Source: Ulvibacterium sp965228935 (GTDB lineage: Bacteria; Bacteroidota; Bacteroidia; Flavobacteriales; Flavobacteriaceae). From it: a stretch of DNA of 64,000 bases. The DNA is taken from NCBI RefSeq assembly GCF_965228935.1, contig NZ_OZ245846.1, positions 4,960,001 to 5,024,000 of the forward strand, read 5' to 3'. The notes below the pieces were generated by a model. That model saw only the letters and a list, made by a program, of their open reading frames with translations. It was not told the DNA's origin and ran no database searches. Both the position numbers and the translations under genes were made by a program. Each line of letters opens with the position of its first letter. Within the stretch, counting starts at the first letter, position 1. Positions 45,471 to 54,474 of the stretch are shown one piece after another.

Positions 45471-45540
45471 CAAATGTAGTGGCATTTGACGCCTTTTAGA
45501 ACCGACAAAAGACGGATCGCGGTTTTCCGTAGACGAATGG
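45471..45540 (-). promoter_or_regulatory. 30-bp tandem operator and -7 element (receiver-GT2 / GT-C-like divergent region)
   Basis: GACGGATCG (45511-45519) and GACGAATGG (45532-45540) are direct repeats with a 21-bp period, joined by CGGTTTTCCGTA. On the minus strand TACATTTG (45471-45478, a perfect TAnnTTTG) lies exactly 32 nt from the operator. On the plus strand TACTTTTA at 45587-45594 could serve the GT-C-like gene at another distance. Confidence 0.75.
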
Positions 45541-45625
45541 ATTCTATTGTCCGATAGGTGATTACGAAGTTGATCCACAATATATCTACTTTTATAATGT
45601 TATATTTTCTTACATAGCTATAACC

Positions 45626-48600
45626 GTGCACCGAACGAATATATTGCTTGTTTTGGCCCTTTTTATTGGGGTGGCCTTCCATGGTTCCAGCATATTCTTT
45701 ACGCTGGAGACCACCTATGATGCATTGATCCATCTCTTTTTTGCCGATCACTATGCCCAAAATTGGTTCGAACCTTGGGATTATCGTTGGTATACGGGTT
45801 TTACGGTACAGGCCTACCCACCCTTGGTGCATCAGTCCATAGCGATCCTGTCGTATATCGGCGGCCTAAAATTTGGGATGTTCACCATTGCCCTATTGGG
45901 CGTACTACTCTTTATCACAGGGGCCTATCGGTTTGGACTGTTGATAACGGCAGATCGAAAAGTCGCAGGCTATACGGCACTTTTGGCCGTGTTTTCGTCT
46001 ACCTTTATAGAAACCTTGCACATCTTTGGCCAGTTACCGAGTATCATCGGACTGTCCGTATTGCTCCATGCCCTACCTGAAATCTATCTCTGGATAAAGA
46101 CAGGAAAGTACCGGTATTTGGCCACCAGCCTTTCATTGATTGCGGTTACGGTAACTTCCCATCATGTAACACCAATTTTTGGCATGGTGTTCTTTATTTT
46201 TCCATTGATCGGTATGGTACTTATGGACGCCGCTAAAGATCAGGTATCAACTACAAAGGCCATAACGTTTAAAGTATTCTTAGTACAGTTTAAAAAAGGG
46301 ATTTGGAGAATTGTAGGCTTTGGCCTCTCCTCACTTGTGCTCATTGTGGTCTGCATACTGCCCTATTGGATCAACTCCAAGAAAAACCCCATTACACAAG
46401 TACCGATTCCCCATGGTTCCCGAGATAATTTTTTGGAGGTAACTTCCTCGGGTTTGGTCTTCTTTTTGGTACCCTGGGGCATATTACTCTTTGTCCTGCC
46501 CTATATCCTATACCGATACTTTAGCAAACGCTATCTATTCTTTGGATTATCCTTTGCGGCACTTACACTTTTAGGTACCGGTGGCACTACCCCTATCCCG
46601 AGAATTGTACTTGGCGAGACCGCCTTCAACATCTTGACCTTGGATCGTTTTACACTTTGGGCCACCATAATGGCTCTGCCCATCTTTGGCGAGTTTGCCT
46701 ATCGTTTGGTAGAAGGAGATTTCAGGACTTATTTACAAAATCGATTTGGAGCCGTATATCATCGTATTCTTGGAGGGGGTATCGCATCGGGAATTTTGCT
46801 CATGGTCATTTTCACCATGAGCCTCAATTATTTTAGGCCTTCGCAACCTCAAAAAATTAAGATGTTGCCTATTGTCAATTTTCTAAACCAGGATCAACAT
46901 GACCAGTGGCGGTATCTGCCCTTGGGATTCGGGGACCAAATGGCCTGGCTGTCCGCACAGACCAACGCCATGACGGTGGATGGCAACTATCACTCGGCCC
47001 GCAGGCTTCCCGAACTGACCACCCGGGCCATAGAACGCCTGGAAAACTCTAAGTTCAGGGGCGTAGAGGGTATTGGTTCCTTACAACAGTTCTTGACCGT
47101 CCCAGAGAAATACAATTTGAAGTACATATTTTCCAATGACAAGTTCTATGACCCCATTTTGTATTTCTGCGGTTGGCAACGCCTGCAACAATTGGAAAAC
47201 GGCATTATGGTATGGGAAAAATTGAATGTTCCGCCCCTACCGGCCATACTACCCAAAGAGGATGTGCCCATATATCTAAAGATTATGTGGGGCACTCTTC
47301 CGCTTCTCAGCGTAATATTGGCTTTCTTGATTAACATTCAATGGGTGGGGTACCGTATACTAAAATCCAAACCTTTGCCCCAAGGGGAATTTCTCAACTA
47401 TGCTGTTGCCTATAAGGGATTTTCAAAACCATTGGTTACGGTCAATCATATTTGGGCACTTCTCTTAATAGGTATGCTGGGTTACGGAGGGTATCATTTT
47501 TATCTAGATAACGCCACACAAATAACACCCAAAAATGTGGTAACGGCCTACTATGATGCGCTGGACTTTAAGGAGTTCAAGAGGGCGCATTCCTACTTGA
47601 ACCCGGAGGACGATGTGAGTTTGTCGCAATACATGCTGGAAGTCTCGGTTACCGATGGTATCCTTAGTTCCTATGCAAAATTGGACTCCATAGGCGTTGA
47701 GCTTTTGGATGAAACCCCGACCAGTGCAAGGGCCAAAGTGTATACGCAGTGGATTACACCCTTGGAAAAGGTGAGGAAGACTTTTTACCACACCCTTTTA
47801 AAAAATGGAGGCAAGTGGTATATAGTTCCTACCGCCTTTGACAATGACCTACCACCAGATCAGTTATTTTCCTCAAATGGAACTGCCTTTTACAATCAGG
47901 GTAGGCGGCGGATAACCACCCAACAGACGCATCATGAGGATGTATTGAAACAACCCGTCCTAGAGGTGCTCCAAGCCAAACTGGTCAAGTTTCAGGGGAG
48001 TTATAGTATTGTGGGCGAACTACAGAATGTGGATCATATTCCCGCAGATGTCGTCATCAAGGCCACTTTGTATAATGATGAGGATACCGAATTGGCCAAC
48101 CACAACGCCAAGTATCATATAAAACATAAATTGATGCCTAAGGAAACCACCCCCTTTCGAATCGATTTTGAGGGAATTGCCTGGTCGTCGACCCAAGATA
48201 CCCTCCCCCCTACTTTTGACCCCGATGAGTTTACTCCCGTGGCCTTGGCGGAACAGCCCACCAAATTCAATCTCCAATGTGCAGGAAATGTAGCGGTAAC
48301 CGACCTATATAAACATATTGGCCTGCAAGACCTAAAGTTTACGGAAAGTGGTATAAGTGGTGTACTCTTCAATTCTGGAATACAGGAAGTGACCGTACCC
48401 CAACTCTTGTTTTCCTATTACTCCAAGGACAAGGAATTGTTATGGGTAGACCATCACTTTTTGGAAGAGGGAGTGCGCATACAACGCAAACAGTTTTTTG
48501 ATTATGCGCCCTTACGGTTGACCGATTTATCCATTATTAACAGTAGTCTAGACCTCTGTTTTGTAAATGGATTACCGAATGCATCCATTTCGGAAAAGGT

Positions 48601-48712
48601 TTTTCCGAATAGATTCCATTCCCATGCCCGGGAGCAATTGCAGCCCTATCCAGGGGATGGCTTTGAGTTTTTGAAAATTGATATAAACGGTTATATCGGA
48701 AATCCCAGATAA
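45626..48712 (+). CDS. GT-C-like polytopic membrane protein (PTPS-related type) with periplasmic domains
   Basis: 1,028 residues from a GTG start. The N-terminal half has about ten to twelve membrane helices. Its first periplasmic loop reads YDALIHLFFADHYAQNW and DYRWYTGFTVQAYPPLVHQS, as in 6-pyruvoyl-tetrahydropterin-synthase-related (PF10131) proteins of the GT-C/oligosaccharyltransferase-like fold. Two more helices (about 555-575 and 610-630) lead to a soluble part with an NTF2-like domain (about 640-740) and beta-rich domains. It probably transfers or polymerises lipid-linked sugars at the outer face of the inner membrane. The lipoprotein and glycosidase genes that follow are coupled to it (1-nt gap, then 4-nt overlap). 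Confidence 0.75.
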   Translation: MHRTNILLVLALFIGVAFHGSSIFFTLETTYDALIHLFFADHYAQNWFEPWDYRWYTGFTVQAYPPLVHQSIAILSYIGGLKFGMFTIALLGVLLFITGAYRFGLLITADRKVAGYTALLAVFSSTFIETLHIFGQLPSIIGLSVLLHALPEIYLWIKTGKYRYLATSLSLIAVTVTSHHVTPIFGMVFFIFPLIGMVLMDAAKDQVSTTKAITFKVFLVQFKKGIWRIVGFGLSSLVLIVVCILPYWINSKKNPITQVPIPHGSRDNFLEVTSSGLVFFLVPWGILLFVLPYILYRYFSKRYLFFGLSFAALTLLGTGGTTPIPRIVLGETAFNILTLDRFTLWATIMALPIFGEFAYRLVEGDFRTYLQNRFGAVYHRILGGGIASGILLMVIFTMSLNYFRPSQPQKIKMLPIVNFLNQDQHDQWRYLPLGFGDQMAWLSAQTNAMTVDGNYHSARRLPELTTRAIERLENSKFRGVEGIGSLQQFLTVPEKYNLKYIFSNDKFYDPILYFCGWQRLQQLENGIMVWEKLNVPPLPAILPKEDVPIYLKIMWGTLPLLSVILAFLINIQWVGYRILKSKPLPQGEFLNYAVAYKGFSKPLVTVNHIWALLLIGMLGYGGYHFYLDNATQITPKNVVTAYYDALDFKEFKRAHSYLNPEDDVSLSQYMLEVSVTDGILSSYAKLDSIGVELLDETPTSARAKVYTQWITPLEKVRKTFYHTLLKNGGKWYIVPTAFDNDLPPDQLFSSNGTAFYNQGRRRITTQQTHHEDVLKQPVLEVLQAKLVKFQGSYSIVGELQNVDHIPADVVIKATLYNDEDTELANHNAKYHIKHKLMPKETTPFRIDFEGIAWSSTQDTLPPTFDPDEFTPVALAEQPTKFNLQCAGNVAVTDLYKHIGLQDLKFTESGISGVLFNSGIQEVTVPQLLFSYYSKDKELLWVDHHFLEEGVRIQRKQFFDYAPLRLTDLSIINSSLDLCFVNGLPNASISEKVFPNRFHSHAREQLQPYPGDGFEFLKIDINGYIGNPR

Positions 48713-48713
48713 T

Positions 48714-49937
48714 TTGAAACACACACCATACATACTTGTCCTTTTAATGCTCTGGCTCGGATGTGGGGAGGCGGATACCGAAAACCCATCAGTCCCTGTT
48801 TCTTATGAACGGATGGCCTTAAAAAGTGAATTTTTCGCCGGAGATACCATCCAAGTTTGTTTCAAGGGAGAAGTAACGGACCCTATCCATTTGGTGGTTT
48901 CCAATACTTGGGGAAGTACAGTCCTTGATCCTGAATGGAAAGATAGCGAATTGACGTTTCGGTTGCCGAAGGTGTTCCGTCAAAGAGCGGGGATCTGTCA
49001 TTGGAAATTAGTACAAAATGAGGTCGTCTATGACAAGGGAGAAATTTCCATCCTCCCCAATCCCGAAAAGGGAACCATTATGGAATCCTATTTGGGGCCT
49101 CAAAGCATGATTGCCGGAGAAAACGATTTTTCCATGTTCGTTACCTCCCCTACCGATATCTATGACAATCCCCTATCCGATAGTACGGAAATAGCCTATA
49201 GCTATCACCATGGGGATATGGTACAACACCGCCCCGTGCTTTCAAGGAATCTGATAGGTTGGAAAAATATCCATAGTACCGAAAAATCAGGACGTATTTT
49301 GGTTACCGCTAGCTGTAATGGCAGCCATAGCAAGGAGCTTTCGACCTTGGTAAACCCGGCCCATCCCGTCGATTTTCAGATAGCGCATAAGCGAATCCAT
49401 CCATACGCCGATGGAAACCAAATCATCACTTTTTCCACCGCTGCGATACAAGATGACTTCGGGAATATCCAAAGCAATGGTACCTTGGTTTCATTTTCAA
49501 TTACGAATGCAAAAGGTAGGGTACTCCAGACCATAGGAACTACAATAAACGGAGTGGCAGAGGCCCGTTTGTTGCACCCCACAGAGGCTGAGACCTGGAA
49601 GGTAACCGCCTATATCACCGGAGCCGCAAAAAGCAACACGATTACCGTAGATTTTGAAGCGGCCCTTAAGGACTTTAAGCTTTCCCTTTCCGAAAATGGA
49701 AGAACGCTCAAGATTGAAGAAATGCAGGGTTTCATGGGGCAATGGATACCGGATGGGATGCCAATTAGTATAAGCATACAAGATGAAAAGGGGACACTCT
49801 TGGATTCCAAAAGAACGACCTCGAGACTGGGAAAAGCCCAATTCACGATGTTGGAGGATTTTTATCCCAATGGCTCCTATACCTTGACTCTTGAAGTGGC
49901 GGGAACAATCAAAAGAATGAATGTATTGTTGAAATGA
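48714..49937 (+). CDS. Lipoprotein with Ig-like beta-sandwich domains
   Basis: 407 residues from a TTG start 1 nt after the preceding stop. Signal peptide with lipobox WLGC (Cys17). The rest is beta-rich with at least three Ig-like repeats; one (about 218-315) resembles invasin/Big_1-type domains (TFSTAAIQDDFGN, then GTLVSFSITNAKG). No catalytic motif is seen. It probably acts as a scaffold or glycan-binding factor for the membrane enzyme and the glycosidase encoded on either side. Confidence 0.7.
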   Translation: MKHTPYILVLLMLWLGCGEADTENPSVPVSYERMALKSEFFAGDTIQVCFKGEVTDPIHLVVSNTWGSTVLDPEWKDSELTFRLPKVFRQRAGICHWKLVQNEVVYDKGEISILPNPEKGTIMESYLGPQSMIAGENDFSMFVTSPTDIYDNPLSDSTEIAYSYHHGDMVQHRPVLSRNLIGWKNIHSTEKSGRILVTASCNGSHSKELSTLVNPAHPVDFQIAHKRIHPYADGNQIITFSTAAIQDDFGNIQSNGTLVSFSITNAKGRVLQTIGTTINGVAEARLLHPTEAETWKVTAYITGAAKSNTITVDFEAALKDFKLSLSENGRTLKIEEMQGFMGQWIPDGMPISISIQDEKGTLLDSKRTTSRLGKAQFTMLEDFYPNGSYTLTLEVAGTIKRMNVLLK

Positions 49938-51463
49938 AAGTAAACCGTAGCCTATATCGCATTCTGCTGATCCTGTCTTTTTTGGCGGTAAACGGCCTTA
50001 TTCTTTTCGGTATTGGGGCTGTATGGTCTTACTTGAATACCGGGGCCGATCGTTCTGCCATGCTACATGTATCCAAAGAGCTCTCCACCGATTATCTTCC
50101 CAAAGTTAAATGGGATACCTCATCCTATGAAGGTCGACCCATGGAAACACAGACCTTAAAGGAGATAGAGCGCGATTATCTAAAGGCCTGGCGGGTACGA
50201 AACCTGGTCCTGGAAACGAATAATCCCTACGGTATAGCGGATTACTACACGGACAGCGCCCGTATAAAATTGGTTCAGATCCTTGATTTGAACAAGGCCA
50301 ACGGCACCACCCTACAAACGACAACGGTACGGCACCAGCCAAAATTGGAATTCTACAGTGCCGATGGCAAAATGGTGGTGCTGACCGATACAAATGTAGA
50401 GCGCTATGAAAAAATCTATGTTGAAGACAAAGTACTGCTCGACCAAAAAAACACGGCTTCCTATCAGGTGATGCTGCTGTTGGAAGATGGATTTTGGAGA
50501 ATCCGACATATGGTGGAGCAAGCCTCAATCGAAGAGAATGCTACATCATCCCTAAATACTATATCATCGGTAAGCTCCATATCAGAAATCAGGGGCATCA
50601 ATTATTATCCGCAACAGACCCCATGGCGTATGTTCGGGGAACGGTTCAATGAAAGTATCATCGATACCGACTTTTCGCGAATACGGAAGTTGAATCTAAA
50701 TACCATCCGCATCTTTGTGCCTTATACCGATTTTGGTAAGGCAACAATACGGAAAGATAGACTGGAACGATTGAAGCGAACCCTGGACCTGGCCGAAAAG
50801 AACGGCTTGAAGGTTATGGTAACGCTCTTTGATTTTTATGGGGACTATGCCATCCATAACTGGACGCTTACCCATAGACATGCCGAACAAATCGTAAAGG
50901 CCTTAAAGGGACATGAGGCACTCCTGGCCTGGGATATCAAAAATGAACCCGACCTGGATTTTGAGACTCGTGGTGAGGAAAGGGTCAAGGCCTGGTTGGC
51001 CCAAATGATTTCGGAAATCAAAACATGGGATACCGAACATCCGGTTACCATTGGCTGGTCCAACCCGCTGGCGGCGGAACATTTGTCCGAAATGGTAGAT
51101 TTCGTATCCTTTCATTACTATTTGGAACCCGCGGATTTTTCGGAAGCCTTCGCCCAACTTAAAAACTCGGTTCCCAACAAGCCCATTCTGTTACAGGAAT
51201 ACGGCTATTCTTCATATGACGGATTGTGGAACCTCTATTTGGGGTCGGAGAAAGATCAGGCGACCTATTTAACCCAAATGCAGGAAACGCTAAAAGAACA
51301 CGACCTTCCCTTTATGCTCTGGACATTGTACGATTTTGAAACCATTCCGAAAGCCGTTGTCGGGAACCTGCCCTGGCGCAAGGGAAAACAGCGACATTTT
51401 GGGATTATCGACAAAGAAGGCCGACCCAAAACGGCCCATTCCGTCTTTGGCCTTACCGACTAA
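49934..51463 (+). CDS. Membrane-anchored NTF2-like/TIM-barrel glycoside hydrolase
   Basis: 509 residues. An N-terminal membrane anchor (about 9-33) precedes an NTF2-like domain (about 70-200, ending DGFWRIRHMVEQA) and a clan A TIM barrel (about 217-500). Catalytic candidates are Glu338 in WDIKNEPD (acid/base) and Glu422 in LLQEYGYSS (nucleophile), as in GH5/GH2-like mannanase and cellulase barrels. The start overlaps the upstream stop by 4 nt. In synthase-dependent systems a periplasmic hydrolase trims or edits the polymer (as BcsZ or PslG do), and this is a likely role. It overlaps the convergent small gene by 11 nt. Confidence 0.82.
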   Translation: MKVNRSLYRILLILSFLAVNGLILFGIGAVWSYLNTGADRSAMLHVSKELSTDYLPKVKWDTSSYEGRPMETQTLKEIERDYLKAWRVRNLVLETNNPYGIADYYTDSARIKLVQILDLNKANGTTLQTTTVRHQPKLEFYSADGKMVVLTDTNVERYEKIYVEDKVLLDQKNTASYQVMLLLEDGFWRIRHMVEQASIEENATSSLNTISSVSSISEIRGINYYPQQTPWRMFGERFNESIIDTDFSRIRKLNLNTIRIFVPYTDFGKATIRKDRLERLKRTLDLAEKNGLKVMVTLFDFYGDYAIHNWTLTHRHAEQIVKALKGHEALLAWDIKNEPDLDFETRGEERVKAWLAQMISEIKTWDTEHPVTIGWSNPLAAEHLSEMVDFVSFHYYLEPADFSEAFAQLKNSVPNKPILLQEYGYSSYDGLWNLYLGSEKDQATYLTQMQETLKEHDLPFMLWTLYDFETIPKAVVGNLPWRKGKQRHFGIIDKEGRPKTAHSVFGLTD

Positions 51464-51686
51464 CTTTTGTTTCCTGCCAGCCATTGACTCTGGCTCTCGC
51501 CTTGGAAAAGATGCTATAGTTACAATATCCATTTGCTGCGTACATTATCTTATATTCGGATAATAGGATAGCGATCAATTCCCGGGTTCTAGTTTCACTG
51601 ATGCCCAATCTTTCTCCCAATTCGATTTCGTCCAGGCGACCATTATCCAGTTTCAAGGCCTCGTAGTATTTCAATTTGTCTGTCAT
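51453..51686 (-). CDS. Small winged-helix-like protein
   Basis: 77 residues. The middle ELGERLGISETRTRELIAILL resembles a helix-turn-helix (split at residues 21-41). No other domain is seen. It overlaps the methyltransferase stop by 4 nt, so the two are translationally coupled, and its end overlaps the glycosidase gene. It could be a small regulator or an effector of the methyltransferase; function unknown. Confidence 0.65.
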   Translation of the reverse strand: MTDKLKYYEALKLDNGRLDEIELGERLGISETRTRELIAILLSEYKIMYAANGYCNYSIFSKARARVNGWQETKVSR

Positions 51687-52510
51687 GATTTTTTCTTTGC
51701 CGCGATCATCACATGTGGACTAAAAGGCAAGAGTCCCATATCATTTTCTGTAATTTCTAAAAGTCCCATCAAGTTTTCCCGCTTCTTTTCATGGTTCAAA
51801 CTTGCAAAATAGTCCTTATCCAACCAGACCATACCCTCAACGGCATGCATGTTTAAACACGCCAATCCCTGCTCTAAAAATTCCGCTTTCAACCTATCCG
51901 GTCTATGATAAAAACCCTCCGGTAAAAGCCAGGGAAAGGTATCGGGTCGATTATGGACACTGGTTGTCAATTCCGTTCGGCACATATCAAAAAAGGCAGG
52001 TTTATGAATCAATCCATTAAAAAGACCGGCCAAAGTGGAGGCCGTATAATTTATAGCAAAACCCAGGACAATGCCATTTTCCCGTATCACACGTTTTGCC
52101 TCCCGAATGGCACTTGCCCGATCTTCCTTTTTCTGAAGATGGTACAGCGGCCCATGTAATATGACAACATCTGCAAAGTTGTCGGAAAAATTCAAATTCC
52201 GAGCCTCTCCCCAATGGACCATAAAAGGCTTCCTTAGCCTATCCGCCCGATCTTGGGCTAATACGCAATGTTTTTCAATAGGTTCCACCAAATGGACGGT
52301 ATGTCCTTTTTTGGCCAACCATTCGGCATATTTCCCGGTACCCCCGCCCACGTCAATAATTTTGGAGGATGGAAAGGGCACATAGGTTGAAATGAGCGAT
52401 TTCACCCGTTCGAATTCGAAGATCCCCATCCCTTTCTCCAATCGGGTTTCTTCGGATGCCCGGTTATAAAACAGTTCTATATCTCTACTAATTAACGATT
52501 TACTATTCAT
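51683..52510 (-). CDS. Class I SAM-dependent methyltransferase
   Basis: 275 residues, cytoplasmic. Motif I is IIDVGGGTGKYAEWLAKKGH (about residues 49-68), then VHLVEP (acidic end of strand 2), VVILHGPLYHL, and RVIRENGIVLGF. It belongs to the UbiE/YerC-like small-molecule methyltransferases. No substrate can be assigned. Its position inside the exopolysaccharide locus may be incidental, because it lacks the 30-bp operator. Confidence 0.88.
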   Translation of the reverse strand: MNSKSLISRDIELFYNRASEETRLEKGMGIFEFERVKSLISTYVPFPSSKIIDVGGGTGKYAEWLAKKGHTVHLVEPIEKHCVLAQDRADRLRKPFMVHWGEARNLNFSDNFADVVILHGPLYHLQKKEDRASAIREAKRVIRENGIVLGFAINYTASTLAGLFNGLIHKPAFFDMCRTELTTSVHNRPDTFPWLLPEGFYHRPDRLKAEFLEQGLACLNMHAVEGMVWLDKDYFASLNHEKKRENLMGLLEITENDMGLLPFSPHVMIAAKKKS

Positions 52511-52846
52511 TTTACTACGATTACGGCTTTATCGGATACCTAGGATAAAGCATTTGATTTTACGATCCAAGGTGATCGTTATATAAAATAGGATTCTAAA
52601 AAAGGGATGACCATCCAAGGAAACAAAGGGTTCCCCGATTGTATTCATGCCGATAAGGCAAAGGTCTTACGGAAAGACACGGATGGTATGTTAGTAATCG
52701 TAAATCAGGTTGTAAAGATAGGGGATATACAGTTATTCCCATAGTTCTCCGTATGCTATTTATCCTAAGGGTATTGGGAAAGCCAGAACAAAAAAAGGGA
52801 GCAGCTAACCAGGCTACTCCCCTTTTCACTTAACCTAACCTATATT
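52511..52846. other. Intergenic stretch with terminator
   Basis: 336 nt upstream of the methyltransferase and downstream of the GT4 gene. Apart from the terminator at 52790-52826, no element was recognised. A 77-codon frame on the minus strand has no coding character. Confidence 0.4.
52790..52826 (-). terminator. Terminator of the GT4 gene
   Basis: On the minus strand GGGAGTAGC pairs with GCTGCTCCC (one G-T pair) around a short loop and is followed by a run of seven T. Confidence 0.75.
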
Positions 52847-54076
52847 TTAAACCTTTGTCTTTTCTTCAATGCGTGGAATATCCAAAGTGAACCCATTCGA
52901 TTTTGAAAGTCGGATCGCCTTAAAATAGTCTACGTACATCTGTGTAATGTCGGACATCGGTAAAGAGCAAGCCGCTTTGTAGTTGGTCATGCCCAAATGG
53001 ATTCGATAGGAATCATCCAGCAAAACACATGCTATGGCATCGGCCAGGGACTCGGCACTTTTAGGGTCGAAAAATTCACCTTTGTACCCTTCTTCCTTCA
53101 CCAGGATGCTCAAATCTCCCAAGTCCGGCAAGGCAACGGCCTTTCCATAGCTTCCCGCCTGGTGCAGAACACCTGAACTTCCGGTAGTGGAGGTATACGG
53201 AAAGACCACTACGGCACTTTCACCAAAAATCTTGGGTATATCTTCCTCGGCTACATAACCGGTAAACCGGATCTGCGATACATGCCTATATTTCTCTTTT
53301 ACGGCATCCAAATACCCAGGGGTATTGGGGCTGTCCGTACCGGCAATCACGATTTCGATATTCTCGCCGGTCCGTTTGCGGATCAGTTCCACGGCCTCGA
53401 TCATAATCTCCACTTTTTTGTAGGTCCCGAACTTTCCAAAAGCCATGACCTGTTTTGGGCCCTCAGGCAGCCTATAGTCCGGTTCCGGGGGTGTTTCAAA
53501 GGCCCCATGGGGAATCAAGGCCACATTTCTAGACTTGTACTTCTTTTCCAAAATGGTCTTGTACTTGCTAATGGTGACCGCCAGGACATCGGAAGCCAAG
53601 ACGAATCGCGTTAAGGTGCTTCCAATAAAATTATAGATTTTCTGAAGCCATTTGTTGGTCGTAATCCCCGCGTTATCCAAATCTACCTGTTCCAGGATAT
53701 TGTGCAACAGGGAAATGGTAGGGATACCTTTTAGCTTACAGATCAACGGTAACATAAGGCCAAGAGCGGCCGGTATCTTCTTATCGCCAAACTTCAAAAA
53801 TTGAAGGTTGAACAATACGGCATCCGGTCGGGTTTCCGAAATGGCCTGGTTGATCTTGAACAGGTTTAGATAGTCGTTGAAGTTCCAACACTCCTTTACG
53901 GTGATCGTACATCCCTCTTCTTCAAAAGAGAGATCCTTCTCGCCTTCGGTTTTGTCCGTAATAAGAATGATTTCAGTCACTTCTTCCTGAAGCCTAAAAT
54001 GTTTTACCAAATGGTATCCATATTCGGTCAAGGTTACTTTACTGGGCGGATACGCCGTTACAATTGCTAGTCGCAT
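52847..54076 (-). CDS. Glycosyltransferase family 4
   Basis: 409 residues, GT-B fold. N-terminal RLAIVTAYPPSKVTLTEYG with the acceptor-side domain; C-terminal donor domain with GPKQVMAFGKFGTYKKVEI, FTGYVAEEDIPKIFGESAVVVFPY and the nucleotide-sugar Glu motif region (SSGVLHQAGSYGKAV). Soluble and probably membrane-associated, adding a sugar to a lipid-linked intermediate. It is transcribed alone from the operator-linked promoter at 54118-54187 and ends in the terminator at 52790-52826. Confidence 0.9.
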   Translation of the reverse strand: MRLAIVTAYPPSKVTLTEYGYHLVKHFRLQEEVTEIILITDKTEGEKDLSFEEEGCTITVKECWNFNDYLNLFKINQAISETRPDAVLFNLQFLKFGDKKIPAALGLMLPLICKLKGIPTISLLHNILEQVDLDNAGITTNKWLQKIYNFIGSTLTRFVLASDVLAVTISKYKTILEKKYKSRNVALIPHGAFETPPEPDYRLPEGPKQVMAFGKFGTYKKVEIMIEAVELIRKRTGENIEIVIAGTDSPNTPGYLDAVKEKYRHVSQIRFTGYVAEEDIPKIFGESAVVVFPYTSTTGSSGVLHQAGSYGKAVALPDLGDLSILVKEEGYKGEFFDPKSAESLADAIACVLLDDSYRIHLGMTNYKAACSLPMSDITQMYVDYFKAIRLSKSNGFTLDIPRIEEKTKV

Positions 54077-54117
54077 AAGGTTAAGTTTTAAATTGATATT
54101 CGGTTACGAATCTGATA

Positions 54118-54187
54118 CAAATATCCTTCGAAACCCACTATTTTATGGGTGTTTTACGGTGGATGGAAGATTGCTGTAGGTGAATGG
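54118..54187 (-). promoter_or_regulatory. 30-bp tandem operator and -7 element of the GT4 gene
   Basis: GGTGGATGG (54158-54166) and GGTGAATGG (54179-54187) are direct repeats with a 21-bp period, joined by AAGATTGCTGTA. GATATTTG on the minus strand (54118-54125, 7 of 8 to TAnnTTTG) lies exactly 32 nt away, as at the other two operators. Confidence 0.78.
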
Positions 54188-54474
54188 AAACAATGAAGGG
54201 ATGAGCTAAATTATCCGAACGAAAAGCGCTCCCTCCACTCAAATCCAAAAACTAGTTCTGAAGCAATAGGAATGCAAGGATGTCCCAAGTACGGGACTAG
54301 TAATATGTTTTACAAAGGTGAATAGCTAAGTTCTCCCCTCTGATTGCGTCCGACGAACCGCCAACTGGCGGCGAGAGAACTCATAGGTGCCGATAGGCGG
54401 AGGGGTTCTAAATACAGAGCTCAGGGATAGGGAATATCCGCTGGGCTTTATCAATTGATCCTAAGATGCGTTGG
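54188..54474. other. Intergenic stretch with nested inverted repeats
   Basis: Together with the promoter region this is a 398-nt gene-free stretch (54077-54474). It holds nested inverted repeats: AGTTCTC (54329-54335) with GAGAACT (54375-54381), and inside them CCGCCA/TGGCGG (54358-54371). There is no T run and no frame. It may be a structured RNA, a REP-like element or the remnant of a mobile repeat. Confidence 0.4.

Noticed and set aside
50106..50528. 140-codon minus-strand frame inside the TIM-barrel glycosidase gene
   Set aside because: Low-complexity Arg/Pro/Cys composition typical of antisense reading; no motif.
52596..52829. 77-codon minus-strand frame between the methyltransferase and GT4 genes
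   Set aside because: It spans the GT4 terminator and has no protein-like composition.
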